Of a stretch of DNA of 33,501 nucleotides, positions 8,819 through 18,252 are shown piece by piece (the first letter of the stretch is position 1; each line of letters begins with the position of its first letter). The stretch lies in assembly GCA_003156795.1 (NCBI GenBank), contig PMHU01000149.1, positions 6,594-40,094 of the forward strand, read 5' to 3'. The position numbers were made by a program, and so were the translations under genes. Origin of the DNA: Acidimicrobiaceae bacterium (GTDB lineage Bacteria > Actinomycetota > Acidimicrobiia > Acidimicrobiales > Palsa-688). Below the pieces are notes generated by a model. The model did no database searches. It was not told where the DNA came from and saw only the letters and a list, made by a program, of their open reading frames with translations.

Positions 8819-9346
8819 ATGCCTCCGGCTCCGGTGACGTGGCTATTTGGGGAACGGTCGTGGCACGGAGGGTGCGACGAAATACCGTTACCTCACGGTC
8901 CTGGGCGTCTGTGGCTGTCCGGTAAACGTTTCGTAGCTGACGATCCGGACGAGGCTCTGGCATCTGTGCAGGGCACCCGGATCGTGTGCCTCTGCGAGCG
9001 GCATGAGCTGGAGGAGCGCTATCCCAACTACATCGCCTGGCTGACGCGTGAGTCCGAGGCCCGGGCCATCTGGTTTCCGATACCGGATGTCCATGCCCCC
9101 GGGATCGACGCGGCGGTGCCCTTCTTGGAGACGCTGCGAGCCCAGGTCGTCTTGGGAGAGGGTCTGGTCATGCACTGCGGGGCCGGGATCGGCCGCTCGG
9201 GCACCATGGCCGCAGCGTTATTGATGAGCATGGGCGCGGATCGGTTGGCCGCCACGGCCGCCGTGGCTGAGCACCGGCCGATGGCCGGTCCCGAAGTGGG
9301 AGCCCAGGAGTCGCTCCTCGTGGATCTCGCCGCCCACTTGGGTTGA
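8819..9346 (+). CDS. Cys-based protein tyrosine/dual-specificity phosphatase-like protein
   Basis: VMHCGAGIGRSGTMAAALLMSMG: HCx5RS/T P-loop. Confidence 0.78.
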   Translation: MPPAPVTWLFGERSWHGGCDEIPLPHGPGRLWLSGKRFVADDPDEALASVQGTRIVCLCERHELEERYPNYIAWLTRESEARAIWFPIPDVHAPGIDAAVPFLETLRAQVVLGEGLVMHCGAGIGRSGTMAAALLMSMGADRLAATAAVAEHRPMAGPEVGAQESLLVDLAAHLG

Positions 9347-9399
9347 GGGCGGCGCGGGCGCCGTATGGAGTGGTCTCGCCGGGGTGGCAGGCTGGCCTG

Positions 9400-10467
9400 G
9401 TGACTGACGAGCGCGATCGGCTGGCCGCATTCGCTTTGCGGGTTTGGGGCTACAAACAAGGGGAAGTGGTATCGCTCATGGTCCACCTCGGGGACCGACT
9501 CGGCCTCTACCGGGCCATGGGCGGGAACGGCCCCCTGACCGCCGCCGATCTGGCGGCGGCCACCGGACTGCAGGAGCGCTGGCTGCTCGAATGGCTCCGC
9601 TGTCAGGCCGCAGCCGCTCTGATTGACACGGAGGACGGCGAGACCTTCGAGATGAGCGACGAGGCGGTCGCGGTCTTGGCCGACAACGAAGAGAGCTTGT
9701 GGTACGCCGCCGGCGCCTTCCAAGGGGGGGTCGCACCACCGGACGTCGTCGAGCGGTTGGCTGACGCCTTCCATTCCGGGATGGGGCTGAGCTACGACGA
9801 CCTGGGGCCGTCGGCGGCCCACGCCGTCGAGCGAATGCTGGAGCCGTGGACCCGGCTGGCGCTCGTTCCGTTGATCCTGCCGGCCCTAGACGGGGTCGTG
9901 GATCGCCTCGATGCGGGTGCCCGGGTAGTCGACGTCGGATGCGGATCCGGTGTGGCTCTTTTTACATTGGCAGCAGCATTCCCGGCCTCGCGTTTCGAAG
10001 GACTCGATCCTTCGGAACACGCGATCGGCCGAGCTCGAGCCCGGTTGGCCGAGAGCGGGCTGGCCAACCTGGAGTTCCGCTCGGCCGGCGCAGAGGACTT
10101 GCCGGTGGACGAGAGTTACGCCCTGATCGTGACCTTGGATTGCATCCACGACATGCCGCGTCCGGCGCAGGCGATAGCCGCCATACGCCGAGCCATCAGG
10201 CCGGACGGCGCGTGGCTGATCAAGGACATCCGCTCGGGCCCGACCTGGAACGTCAATCTCCGGAATCCGTTGTTGGCCATGATGTACGGGACTTCGGTGT
10301 CGTGCTGCATGTCGTCGGCCTTGTCCGAGCCGGGCGGCGCTGGGCTGGGGACACTCGGCTTCCATCCCGAGTTGGCCGAGACGATGTGCCGGGCCGCCGG
10401 CTTCTCGCGCTTCACGGTCCACGATTTCGATGACCCGGCGAACCTGTACTACGAGGTCCGCCCCTGA
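9400..10467 (+). CDS. Class I SAM-dependent methyltransferase with winged-helix N-terminus
   Basis: ARVVDVGCGSGVALFTLAAAFPASRFEGLDPS motif I/II; N-terminal LTAADLAAATGLQERWLLEWLRCQ helix-turn-helix/dimerisation-like region. Confidence 0.85.
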   Translation: MTDERDRLAAFALRVWGYKQGEVVSLMVHLGDRLGLYRAMGGNGPLTAADLAAATGLQERWLLEWLRCQAAAALIDTEDGETFEMSDEAVAVLADNEESLWYAAGAFQGGVAPPDVVERLADAFHSGMGLSYDDLGPSAAHAVERMLEPWTRLALVPLILPALDGVVDRLDAGARVVDVGCGSGVALFTLAAAFPASRFEGLDPSEHAIGRARARLAESGLANLEFRSAGAEDLPVDESYALIVTLDCIHDMPRPAQAIAAIRRAIRPDGAWLIKDIRSGPTWNVNLRNPLLAMMYGTSVSCCMSSALSEPGGAGLGTLGFHPELAETMCRAAGFSRFTVHDFDDPANLYYEVRP

Positions 10468-10598
10468 GCCTGGTCCGACCTCCGACGGCGTACCGGCCGT
10501 CTCCCCGGCTGGCCGGGGCGATCGCGTCTCTGATGATCTAGTGCCTCGGGGCATCCTTGTACGGCGCCCATCGTCGCCGCGCTGGCAGACTGGCATCC

Positions 10599-11405
10599 AT
10601 GGACGACGAGCAACGGGTCGCGGTAGTCACGGGAGGAGCGAGCGGCATAGGTCTCGCCACCGCCCGTTTGCTCGCTCAGGAGGGATGGCGACTGGTTCTA
10701 GCCGACATCGAAGCGGCTCGGCTGGAAGCCGCCCGGGCGGAGCTGGGTGGTGGCGACCGCGTGATCGGGGTCGTCACTGATGTGGCTTCCAAGTCCTCGA
10801 TGGATGCCTTAGCCGACGCCGCCTACGACCGCTTCGGGCGCACCGACGTCATGTTCAACAACGCGGGCGTCGCCATCTCCGGCCCCACCGTTGACGTGAG
10901 TAACGCTGACTGGACGTGGCTTATCCAAGTCAACCTCTGGGGCCCGATCCACGGCGTGGAGGCGTTCCTACCCCGCATGATCGAAGATGGTCGCGGCGGT
11001 CATCTCCTGTTCACCGCGTCGTTCGCCGGCTTGGTCCCCAACAAGTGGCTTGGCCCCTATTGCGTAACGAAATATGGCGTGGTGGCGTTGGCCGAGGTGC
11101 TGTATCGGGAATTGCGATCCGAGCGGATCGGGGTGTCGGTGCTCTGTCCGATGCGGGTGGAAACCGACATTGGTCGTTCCGAGCGCAACCGGCCGGTCGA
11201 GTTGGGAGGCTCCGGCCATGCGCCGCGGCCCGCGTTGGCTCACGACGACGAACGGTTGGCCGGGCGGGTTCTGCCGGTCGAGGTGGTCGCGCAGCAGGTA
11301 GTCGATTCCATCGGCACGGACCGGTTGTACCTCGTGCCTCACGAGGAGAGCCGAGAGATGATCCGCCGTCGCTTCGAGCGCATCGACCGAGCGTTCGGGG
11401 AATAG
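10599..11405 (+). CDS. SDR-family oxidoreductase
   Basis: RVAVVTGGASGIGLATARLLAQEG, FNNAGVA, YCVTKYG. ATG at 10599. Confidence 0.9.
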   Translation: MDDEQRVAVVTGGASGIGLATARLLAQEGWRLVLADIEAARLEAARAELGGGDRVIGVVTDVASKSSMDALADAAYDRFGRTDVMFNNAGVAISGPTVDVSNADWTWLIQVNLWGPIHGVEAFLPRMIEDGRGGHLLFTASFAGLVPNKWLGPYCVTKYGVVALAEVLYRELRSERIGVSVLCPMRVETDIGRSERNRPVELGGSGHAPRPALAHDDERLAGRVLPVEVVAQQVVDSIGTDRLYLVPHEESREMIRRRFERIDRAFGE

Positions 11406-11413
11406 GAGCCGGG

Positions 11414-12151
11414 GTGGACGATCTGGCGCGTGCGTCCCTTCCGGCTGACTCGGTCGGCCTGTTCGAAGGTCTTGTCTCGACGCGGGCCGTTCGCCGATAC
11501 CGCGATGAGCCCGTTCCGCCCAAGGCCCTCCGCGATATCCTTTTCGCCGCCACCCGAGCCCCGAGCGGCAGCAACCGTCAGCCGTTTCGCTTCGTGGTGT
11601 TAACTGACGGACCGCGAGCGATCGAGGCCAAGAAACTCATCGCCGGCGCGGCCCGAGACTTTTGGCGGGCCAAAATCCGGACCGACGGCTACCAGGAGGG
11701 ATCCGGGCTGACGGAGGACTCTCCAAAAGCGCGTATGGCTCGGACCATGCAGGCTTTCGTCGACAACTTCGAGCGGGTACCGATGCTCGTCCTTCCCTGC
11801 CTGGTGCGCTATCGGTCGCCGAACCCAATGGAAGGGGGTTCGATCTACCCGGCATGTCAGAACCTGCTGTTGGCAGCTCGGGCCCTCGGCTACGGCGGGG
11901 TGATGACGGGCTGGCACGCGGGCGTGGAAAGTGAGCTCAGAGAGCTGCTCGGGATACCAGACGGGGTCTGGATCGCGGCGACCATCACCATCGGTCGCCC
12001 CGAAGGTTCGCACGGCCCAGTGCGCCGCCGACCGCTCGAGGAACTGGTCTATGACGACGGTTGGGGGCACGCGGCCGATTGGGCCGTCGACCCGCCCGGA
12101 ACCCGTCATACCGCCGCCGGTCCGCCCAATCCGACCACGACGACGACGTAG
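11414..12151 (+). CDS. Nitroreductase family protein
   Basis: LFEGLVSTRAVRRYRDEPVPPKALRDILFAATRAPSGSNRQPFRFVVLTDG; ACQNLLLAARALGYGGVMTG. Confidence 0.88.
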   Translation: MDDLARASLPADSVGLFEGLVSTRAVRRYRDEPVPPKALRDILFAATRAPSGSNRQPFRFVVLTDGPRAIEAKKLIAGAARDFWRAKIRTDGYQEGSGLTEDSPKARMARTMQAFVDNFERVPMLVLPCLVRYRSPNPMEGGSIYPACQNLLLAARALGYGGVMTGWHAGVESELRELLGIPDGVWIAATITIGRPEGSHGPVRRRPLEELVYDDGWGHAADWAVDPPGTRHTAAGPPNPTTTTT

Positions 12152-12162
12152 GGTTCGCTGCG

Positions 12163-12777
12163 GTGTACATCGCTCCACCCGACCGCAGCCGCGGAGATGA
12201 CGAGTGGCGTCGCTTCGTGGCGGCCCAAGGATTCGGTCACCTGGTTGCCGCCGGCCGGGACAGGGATGTTCCCGTGGTGGTGCCAACCCAATTCTTGCTC
12301 GAAGAGGACCGGGTCTTCCTCCATTTGGCGGCCCCGAACCCTGTGTTCGCGGCTCTCAGCGAACAGCCGCGCGTCGTGCTGAGCGTCGCCGGGGATTGGG
12401 CGTTCATCCCTTCGGACTGGAAGGCGATAGGTGATGAGGATCCGACCCTCGGGATACCTACCACTTACTACGGTGCCGTGCAGATGGTCGGCAGCGCGAC
12501 CGTCGACATCGCCCCCAAGGCAGTCGCGGCCGTGCTCCGCCGGCAGTTGGCCGGCCTCCAGCCACAAGTGCTCGCCGCTGATCCTGAGCTGGTCCACGCC
12601 ACTAAATTGAAGGCCATCCACGCCATCACGATCGCCATCGAAGAGGTCCGGGCCAAGTTCAAGTACGGAGGCAATGTCGATCGTGCCCATCGCCAAGCCG
12701 TCATCGAGCGCCTCCGACGCCGGGACGGGCCGGGTGATCGGGCCGCGGCCGACCACGCGGCGCGCCGGGACATCTAA
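12163..12777 (+). CDS. FMN-binding PaiB-like / pyridoxamine 5'-phosphate oxidase-fold protein
   Basis: FGHLVAAGRDRDVPVVVPTQFLLEEDRVFLHLAAPNPVFAAL...IPTTYYGAVQMVGSATV...KLKAIHAITIAIEEVRAKFKYGGNVD, PaiB-like. Confidence 0.75.
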   Translation: MYIAPPDRSRGDDEWRRFVAAQGFGHLVAAGRDRDVPVVVPTQFLLEEDRVFLHLAAPNPVFAALSEQPRVVLSVAGDWAFIPSDWKAIGDEDPTLGIPTTYYGAVQMVGSATVDIAPKAVAAVLRRQLAGLQPQVLAADPELVHATKLKAIHAITIAIEEVRAKFKYGGNVDRAHRQAVIERLRRRDGPGDRAAADHAARRDI

Positions 12778-12888
12778 ACGCGTCGAGTGGGTATAACGAA
12801 TGGCGTCGCGGCGCGGCCCGGATAGCGTCGTTGGAACAGTGAAGTCCCCCCAAGCAAGTCCGCCTACAAGAGGATTGAGATCAACCAA

Positions 12889-13683
12889 GTGGCTGATGAA
12901 TCAGACGACCGCCCGGCCCAGGAGGGTCCCACGGCGACCCCGCCCGAAGCAATCCCCGGGCGTATCGCGGCCCAGGTCGACGACGCCGTCAAGGTATACG
13001 GGCGGGGCGAGACTTCGGTTCGGGCCCTCGACGGAGTGTCGGTTTCGTTCCCCGCAGGTCGATTCACCGCCATCATGGGGCCGTCGGGCTCGGGCAAGTC
13101 GACCCTGCTGCACTGCACTGCGGGCCTCGACACGCTGACCAGCGGCCGGGTGATGATCGGCGACACCGACCTCAGCAGCCTCGACGACCGAGGTCTTACC
13201 GCGCTCCGTCGCGATCGAATCGGCTTCGTCTTCCAGACGTTCAACCTGGTACCGACTTTGACGGCGCTCGAGAACATAGTGCTTCCGATGGACCTGGCCG
13301 GGCGCCGGCCGGACAAGGCATGGCTGGACTCCGTGATCGACACGCTGGCCATCCGGGACCGGCTCAAGCACAAGCCCAACGAGCTGTCCGGAGGCCAGCA
13401 GCAACGCGTAGCCGTCGGGCGAGCCCTGGCGTCGCGACCGCAAATCATTTTTGGCGACGAGCCCACGGGCAACCTGGATTCCCGCGTCAGCGCGGAGGTT
13501 CTCGGGTTGCTTAGAGACGCCGTTAGCCGTCTGGACCAGACGGTGGTCATCGTCACCCACGACCCCGTCGCGGCCAGCTACGCCGACCGGGTCCTATTCC
13601 TTGCCGACGGGAAGATCGTCGACGACGTTTCCGGTCCGACGCCGGAGTCGATCATCGATCACATGAAGCGGCTGGGGAGCTGA
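12889..13683 (+). CDS. ABC transporter ATP-binding protein (MacB/LolD type)
   Basis: Walker A GPSGSGKST, signature LSGGQQQRVAVGRAL, Walker B IIFGDEPTGNLD. Confidence 0.96.
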   Translation: MADESDDRPAQEGPTATPPEAIPGRIAAQVDDAVKVYGRGETSVRALDGVSVSFPAGRFTAIMGPSGSGKSTLLHCTAGLDTLTSGRVMIGDTDLSSLDDRGLTALRRDRIGFVFQTFNLVPTLTALENIVLPMDLAGRRPDKAWLDSVIDTLAIRDRLKHKPNELSGGQQQRVAVGRALASRPQIIFGDEPTGNLDSRVSAEVLGLLRDAVSRLDQTVVIVTHDPVAASYADRVLFLADGKIVDDVSGPTPESIIDHMKRLGS

Positions 13684-13688
13684 CAGCA

Positions 13689-16223
13689 GTGTGGAGCGTG
13701 ACGATCAAGAGTCTCGCCGCTCACAAGTTGCGGCTGGCGTTGACGGCCCTGGCGGTGGTCCTGGGCGTGGCTTTCATGTCCGGCACCTTCGTCCTCACCG
13801 ATACCATCAAGCACGACATCAACGGGCTGATCTCCCAAACCACGGCTGGGCGCAGCGCGGTCGTGCGGGCCACGGCTCCGTATGGCGACAGTTCCGGGGG
13901 ATTCGCGCAGGACGTCCGCCCCCTTACCCCGGAGTCGATCCAGCAGATCGTCCGGTCGGTCCCGGGTGTTGCGGCCGCGGACGGCACCCTGCAGGGCCAG
14001 GTGACTCTGATACATGACGGCAAGGTCGTCAAGACGAAGGGCAATGCGCCGACGATCGCCCTCAATTGGGAACCCGACCACCAGCTGACCTCGCTGACCC
14101 TCAGAGCGGGCCACGCCCCGATAGGACCAGGCCAGTTGGTCATCGACGCCGCCACCGCGAAGGCCGCTTCCCTGCGTATCGGCGATGCCGTCACGGTGAT
14201 CGGGAACCCCGGCCCGGAGCCTTTCACCATCGTCGGCATCGTCGGGTTCGGGAAGGCGAACACCCTGGCGGGAGCCACGCTGACCGCCTTCGACACTGAG
14301 ACGGCTCAAAGCCTCGTCGGAAAGCCGGGTTACTTCACCGCGATCAACGTAGCCGCGGCCAAGGGGGTGTCTTCCGACACATTGCTGTCGGCCATCGGAG
14401 CCCGGATCCCGCTCGGCTTCGAAGTGGTCAGCGAGGCGACCGTCGTGGCCCAGACCTCGGCAGGCATCGACTCCTTCATCAACACGTTCAACACCTTCCT
14501 GCTGTTCTTTGCCGGGATAGCCCTATTCGTGGGGGCCTTCCTCATCTTCAACACATTCAGCATCCTGGTCGGGCAGCGGACGCGCGAGCTGGCCCTGCTG
14601 CGGGCGGTAGGGGCCAACCGATCCCAGGTGACTAGGTCGGTCCTGGGCGAGGCCACCCTCACCGGCCTGGCCGGGTCCATCGTCGGCCTTCTAGTCGGCA
14701 TCCCCTTGGCGGCCGGTCTTTATAGCCTCCTGAGCACCCTCGGCTTGTCCATACCGTCGCAAGGCCTGCGCATTCTGCCGCGGACCATCATCGTCTCGAT
14801 CGTGGTGGGTACCCTCATAACGGTCGCATCGGTGATTCTCCCGGCCCGCCGAGCCGGCCGGGTGCCACCCGTCGCGGCCATGCGCGACGACGCCGTGATC
14901 GAGGAGACGTCGTTGCGTAGGCGCGCCGTCATTGGCGGAGCGGTGCTCGTGGTCGGGGTGCTCGCCCTGATCTCCGGCCTGTCCGCGTCGAACGGCATCG
15001 GTCTGGTCGGCCTCGGAGCCGCCTTGACCTTCGTGGGCGTGGCCATGCTGGTCCCGTTCATCGCCGCTCCTATGGCTCGAGCCTTGGGATCGCCCCTTCC
15101 CGCCCTGCAGGGCGTTACCGGCCGACTCGGGCGGGAAAACGCGGCCCGCAACCCGCGCCGTACCGCCGCCACCGCCTCCGCGCTGATGGTCGGTCTCGGA
15201 GTGGTCGGCGCCGTCGCCACTCTGGCCTCGTCGGCGAGCGCGTCGGTGGGCAGCCTGGTCGACCGGACGTTCAACGCCGACTACGTGATCACGACCGGCG
15301 CCAACCAAGGCCTTTTCTCGAGCGCGGCGGAATCCGTGGTGCGTAGTGCGCCTGGGGTCATCGTCAGCAGCCCATTTACCCAGGCCACGTGGCACGACGG
15401 GAAGGTGTCGCACGGGTTGTCGGCGATAGACGCTGTCACCGGACCGCAAGTGCTCAACATAGACGTGGTGACCGGCTCCGTGGCCGCCCTCGCTCGGGGT
15501 CAGGTGCTCGTCGACAGCACCGTGGCGCGTCGGGACCACCTGACGGTCGGGGACGTGCTGCCCATGGGCTTCGCCGAAACCGGGGTCAAGCCGGTGACGA
15601 TCGGCGGTACGTACAAGCCGAATCAGCTCCTCGACAGCTACCTCATCTCGACCGCGCTCCTGTCCCAGAACGTGACGACCCGCCAGGACATCGCCATCCT
15701 CGTCAAGACCACGCGCGCAAGCGCGGCCCAGCAGGCTGCCCTCAAATCGGCGCTCGCTGCATACCCTCAGCTCTCCGTCGAAACCGGCGCTCAGTTCAAG
15801 GCCGACCAGAAGAAGCAGATCAATAGTTTCCTCGCGATCGTGTACGTACTCCTTGCCCTCTCGATCATCATCGCCCTGATCGGGGTGATCAACACCCTCG
15901 CCTTGTCCGTCCTGGAGCGCACACACGAAATCGGCCTCCTGCGCGCCGTCGGTATGTACCGCCGCCAGGTGCGGCGCATGATCCGCGCCGAAGCCGTCGT
16001 TGTATCTCTGATCGGTGCTGTTCTCGGGCTGGCGTTGGGGATCGGCCTCGGAGCGACGATCGTCCACGCCGCGAGCAGCTCTGGCATCGACGAACTGGCC
16101 ATCCCGTGGAGGACGATCATCGTGGTGCTCGTGGCGGCCGCCATCTTCGGCGTCTTCGCCGCCGTCTTCCCGGCCCGGCGCGCCGCCAAGCTCGACGTGC
16201 TCACGGCGGTCAAGGCGACCTGA
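13689..16223 (+). CDS. ABC transporter permease, duplicated FtsX/MacB architecture
   Basis: 844 aa; N-terminal TM plus MacB-like periplasmic segment, QRTRELALLRAVGANRSQVTRSVLGEA and ERTHEIGLLRAVGMYRRQVRRMIRAEA FtsX motifs. Confidence 0.95.
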   Translation: MWSVTIKSLAAHKLRLALTALAVVLGVAFMSGTFVLTDTIKHDINGLISQTTAGRSAVVRATAPYGDSSGGFAQDVRPLTPESIQQIVRSVPGVAAADGTLQGQVTLIHDGKVVKTKGNAPTIALNWEPDHQLTSLTLRAGHAPIGPGQLVIDAATAKAASLRIGDAVTVIGNPGPEPFTIVGIVGFGKANTLAGATLTAFDTETAQSLVGKPGYFTAINVAAAKGVSSDTLLSAIGARIPLGFEVVSEATVVAQTSAGIDSFINTFNTFLLFFAGIALFVGAFLIFNTFSILVGQRTRELALLRAVGANRSQVTRSVLGEATLTGLAGSIVGLLVGIPLAAGLYSLLSTLGLSIPSQGLRILPRTIIVSIVVGTLITVASVILPARRAGRVPPVAAMRDDAVIEETSLRRRAVIGGAVLVVGVLALISGLSASNGIGLVGLGAALTFVGVAMLVPFIAAPMARALGSPLPALQGVTGRLGRENAARNPRRTAATASALMVGLGVVGAVATLASSASASVGSLVDRTFNADYVITTGANQGLFSSAAESVVRSAPGVIVSSPFTQATWHDGKVSHGLSAIDAVTGPQVLNIDVVTGSVAALARGQVLVDSTVARRDHLTVGDVLPMGFAETGVKPVTIGGTYKPNQLLDSYLISTALLSQNVTTRQDIAILVKTTRASAAQQAALKSALAAYPQLSVETGAQFKADQKKQINSFLAIVYVLLALSIIIALIGVINTLALSVLERTHEIGLLRAVGMYRRQVRRMIRAEAVVVSLIGAVLGLALGIGLGATIVHAASSSGIDELAIPWRTIIVVLVAAAIFGVFAAVFPARRAAKLDVLTAVKAT

Positions 16224-16304
16224 GACGGCGCGGCCGCAGCGGGCCCACCGTCCTCGGTCAGCCGGCTCGACGTGTGGTCGTGTCCAACTTGGTGAAGTCT
16301 GCGG

Positions 16305-16613
16305 TCAGATTCCGTCGAGATGAGCGAACTCGTCTAGCACCGAGATGGCTTCGTCGGGGACCGACACCTTCAGGGTGGCTCGATCGGATTCGATGCTGAT
16401 CGAGAAGTCGAAGAATGGGCAGCAGGTCTTTTCGCGTTGCGAAAGCCGGACGAGCGCGACCAGGTGGGTCAGATCACCTCTCAAGCGAAACGCCAACTCG
16501 GTCGGGGAGGTACGTCTGGTCTCGACGGCCGACTCCGCCAGCAGATCGCGCCACTCCCCGAGCTGGGCCCGCGCGGCGGTGTCGGTGAGGCTGCACGCAA
16601 TGGGGACGTTCAC
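16305..16613 (-). CDS. Conserved small protein with EKxCCPFFDF motif, unknown function
   Basis: 102 aa: LVALVRLSQREKTCCPFFDFSISIESDRATLKVSVPDEA; coding-like composition, clear start and stop. Confidence 0.7.
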   Translation of the reverse strand: MNVPIACSLTDTAARAQLGEWRDLLAESAVETRRTSPTELAFRLRGDLTHLVALVRLSQREKTCCPFFDFSISIESDRATLKVSVPDEAISVLDEFAHLDGI

Positions 16614-16630
16614 GAACGGCCAGGCTACGA

Positions 16631-16640
16631 CGAATATTCG
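16631..16640. promoter_or_regulatory. 10-bp perfect AT-rich palindrome CGAATATTCG in a divergent intergenic region
   Basis: Read directly; lies between genes starting at 16613(-) and 16750(+). Confidence 0.35.
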
Positions 16641-16749
16641 AGTCGGGGGGCCCGAACTAGAATCCGTCGGTGCGCGGGATCGATACGGACGTCTGGCGGG
16701 AGCGTAGAGCTGGGAATCAGTTGGTCATGGCGGCGGTGCGGGGACAGTC

Positions 16750-17499
16750 GTGATTGGCGAGCGCAACCTGGGCTTCGCGGGTGCTTACAACTTCCGGGAC
16801 TTGGGTGGCTACCCGACTTCCGGAGGAGCGCGGACCCGATGGGGACGCGTGTTCCGGTCGGACGCCCTCGTGCTCGAGGATCAGGACTTCGACTCGTTTG
16901 CCGGCCTCGGAATACGGGTCGTCTATGACCTTCGCAGCGACGCCGAGCGGGCGACGACGCCCAACCGTCTACCGCCTGGGGGGTACTCGAACGAAGCCAT
17001 CTCGCTCGCTTCCGAGGAAGCAGTTCGCCCCGCTATCGAAGCAGGCATGGACGACGGGGAGGCATTCCTGGCCGGGCTGTATCTGTCGATGCTCGAACGC
17101 TGCCCGTCGGAGATCGGACGAATCCTGACCGGGCTGGCAGATGACTCCAAGCTGCCCGCAGTGTTTCATTGCGCCGCCGGTAAGGACCGCACGGGTCTGG
17201 TGGCCGCGGTCTTGCTGTCTCTACTAGGTGTTGCTGAAGACGCCGTGCTCGACGACTACCAGCTCACGTCGCTGTACCGGACGCCTGAGATGGTCGCGTC
17301 CTCCCTGGACCGGTTGAGCTCGGACTCCAACATCGGTGCCGAAGCGATTGCGGGCATCCTGCGGGCTCCGCGGTGGACCATGCAGTCCGCTTTGGGCGAG
17401 ATCTCCCGAAGATACGGAGGGATCGTCGGATACGCGACAGGTCCGGCCCAAGTCGATCCTCACGTCATCGAACGGCTGCGCGAGCAGCTGCTCGAGTAA
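16750..17499 (+). CDS. PtpB-like tyrosine-protein phosphatase
   Basis: NFRDLGGYPTSGGARTRWGRVFRSDAL...VFHCAAGKDRTGLVAAVLLSLLGV; signature HCxxGKDRTG. Confidence 0.92.
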   Translation: MIGERNLGFAGAYNFRDLGGYPTSGGARTRWGRVFRSDALVLEDQDFDSFAGLGIRVVYDLRSDAERATTPNRLPPGGYSNEAISLASEEAVRPAIEAGMDDGEAFLAGLYLSMLERCPSEIGRILTGLADDSKLPAVFHCAAGKDRTGLVAAVLLSLLGVAEDAVLDDYQLTSLYRTPEMVASSLDRLSSDSNIGAEAIAGILRAPRWTMQSALGEISRRYGGIVGYATGPAQVDPHVIERLREQLLE

Positions 17500-17611
17500 G
17501 AGGTAGACCGCGGCTCGCCACTTGTGAGAATGTGCAGGTCCATGGATGGCGACGACTGGGAGGACGAGTGAAGCCGTCATTTTCTGCCGAAATGCCGGAA
17601 TCGAGATTCTC

Positions 17612-18247
17612 ATGCCTGCTCCCCTCTTATCCGACCTGATCCATCCGGCTACCACCGCGATCGTGACCCAGGAGTGTCAAGGGGGGGTCATCGGTCCGAA
17701 CGCGGGTCTCCGACAGTTGGCGGAGGAAGCGCGGCGCACGGCTGTGCCGAACATCGCCCGCCTGCTGTCGGCGGCCCGGGATTGCGGGGTCAACGTCGTT
17801 CATTGTCTGGCGATGCGGCGACCTGACGGAAGGGGCTCCAACCACAACGCCCGCCTCTTCGCCGCCGCGAAGTCGTTTGGCGCCGATATCGCGCCGGGTA
17901 GCGAGGGCGCCACCCTTCTACCCGAGCTCGATCCCCATCCGGATGACCTGATTCTGACCAGGTGGCACGGGCTTGGCCCCATGGGCGGTACCGACCTCGA
18001 TTCCGTGTTGAGGAACCTGGGGGTTACGACGATCGTCGGGGTAGGGGTGTCGGTCAACGTCGCCATCACCAACTTCGTGATGGACGCCGTCAATCGCGGC
18101 TACCACTTCGTTCTGCCCCGAGACGCAGTAGCGGGGGTTCCACGGGAGTATGCCGAGAGCGTCATCGACAACACGCTGTCCTTGCTGGCCACGGTCGTCA
18201 CGTCGGAGGCGGTCGTTGAGACCTGGGCCGCGGCCGCCAGGACTTGA
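17612..18247 (+). CDS. Isochorismatase-fold (cysteine hydrolase family) protein with non-canonical triad
   Basis: TAIVTQECQGGVIGPNAGLRQL...GGTDLDSVLRNLGVTTIVGVGVSVNVAITNFVMDAVNRGYHFVLPRDAVAG; fold motifs conserved. Confidence 0.82.
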   Translation: MPAPLLSDLIHPATTAIVTQECQGGVIGPNAGLRQLAEEARRTAVPNIARLLSAARDCGVNVVHCLAMRRPDGRGSNHNARLFAAAKSFGADIAPGSEGATLLPELDPHPDDLILTRWHGLGPMGGTDLDSVLRNLGVTTIVGVGVSVNVAITNFVMDAVNRGYHFVLPRDAVAGVPREYAESVIDNTLSLLATVVTSEAVVETWAAAART

Positions 18248-18252
18248 CGCCC

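Noticed and set aside
8712-8963. 83-aa minus-strand ORF ending ...NFARIHVLGSSSTAEYISDDLLAFLADMGVPIS
   Set aside because: The tail looks somewhat protein-like, but the ORF overlaps the phosphatase start (8819, plus strand), has no convincing start/RBS for the plausible part, and no family is recognised. Could be a gene remnant, but unsupported.
14691-16067. 458-aa minus-strand ORF inside the FtsX-type permease
   Set aside because: Antisense shadow in high-GC DNA; rich in D/H/R/G/E, no recognisable domain, and the plus-strand permease motifs are unambiguous.
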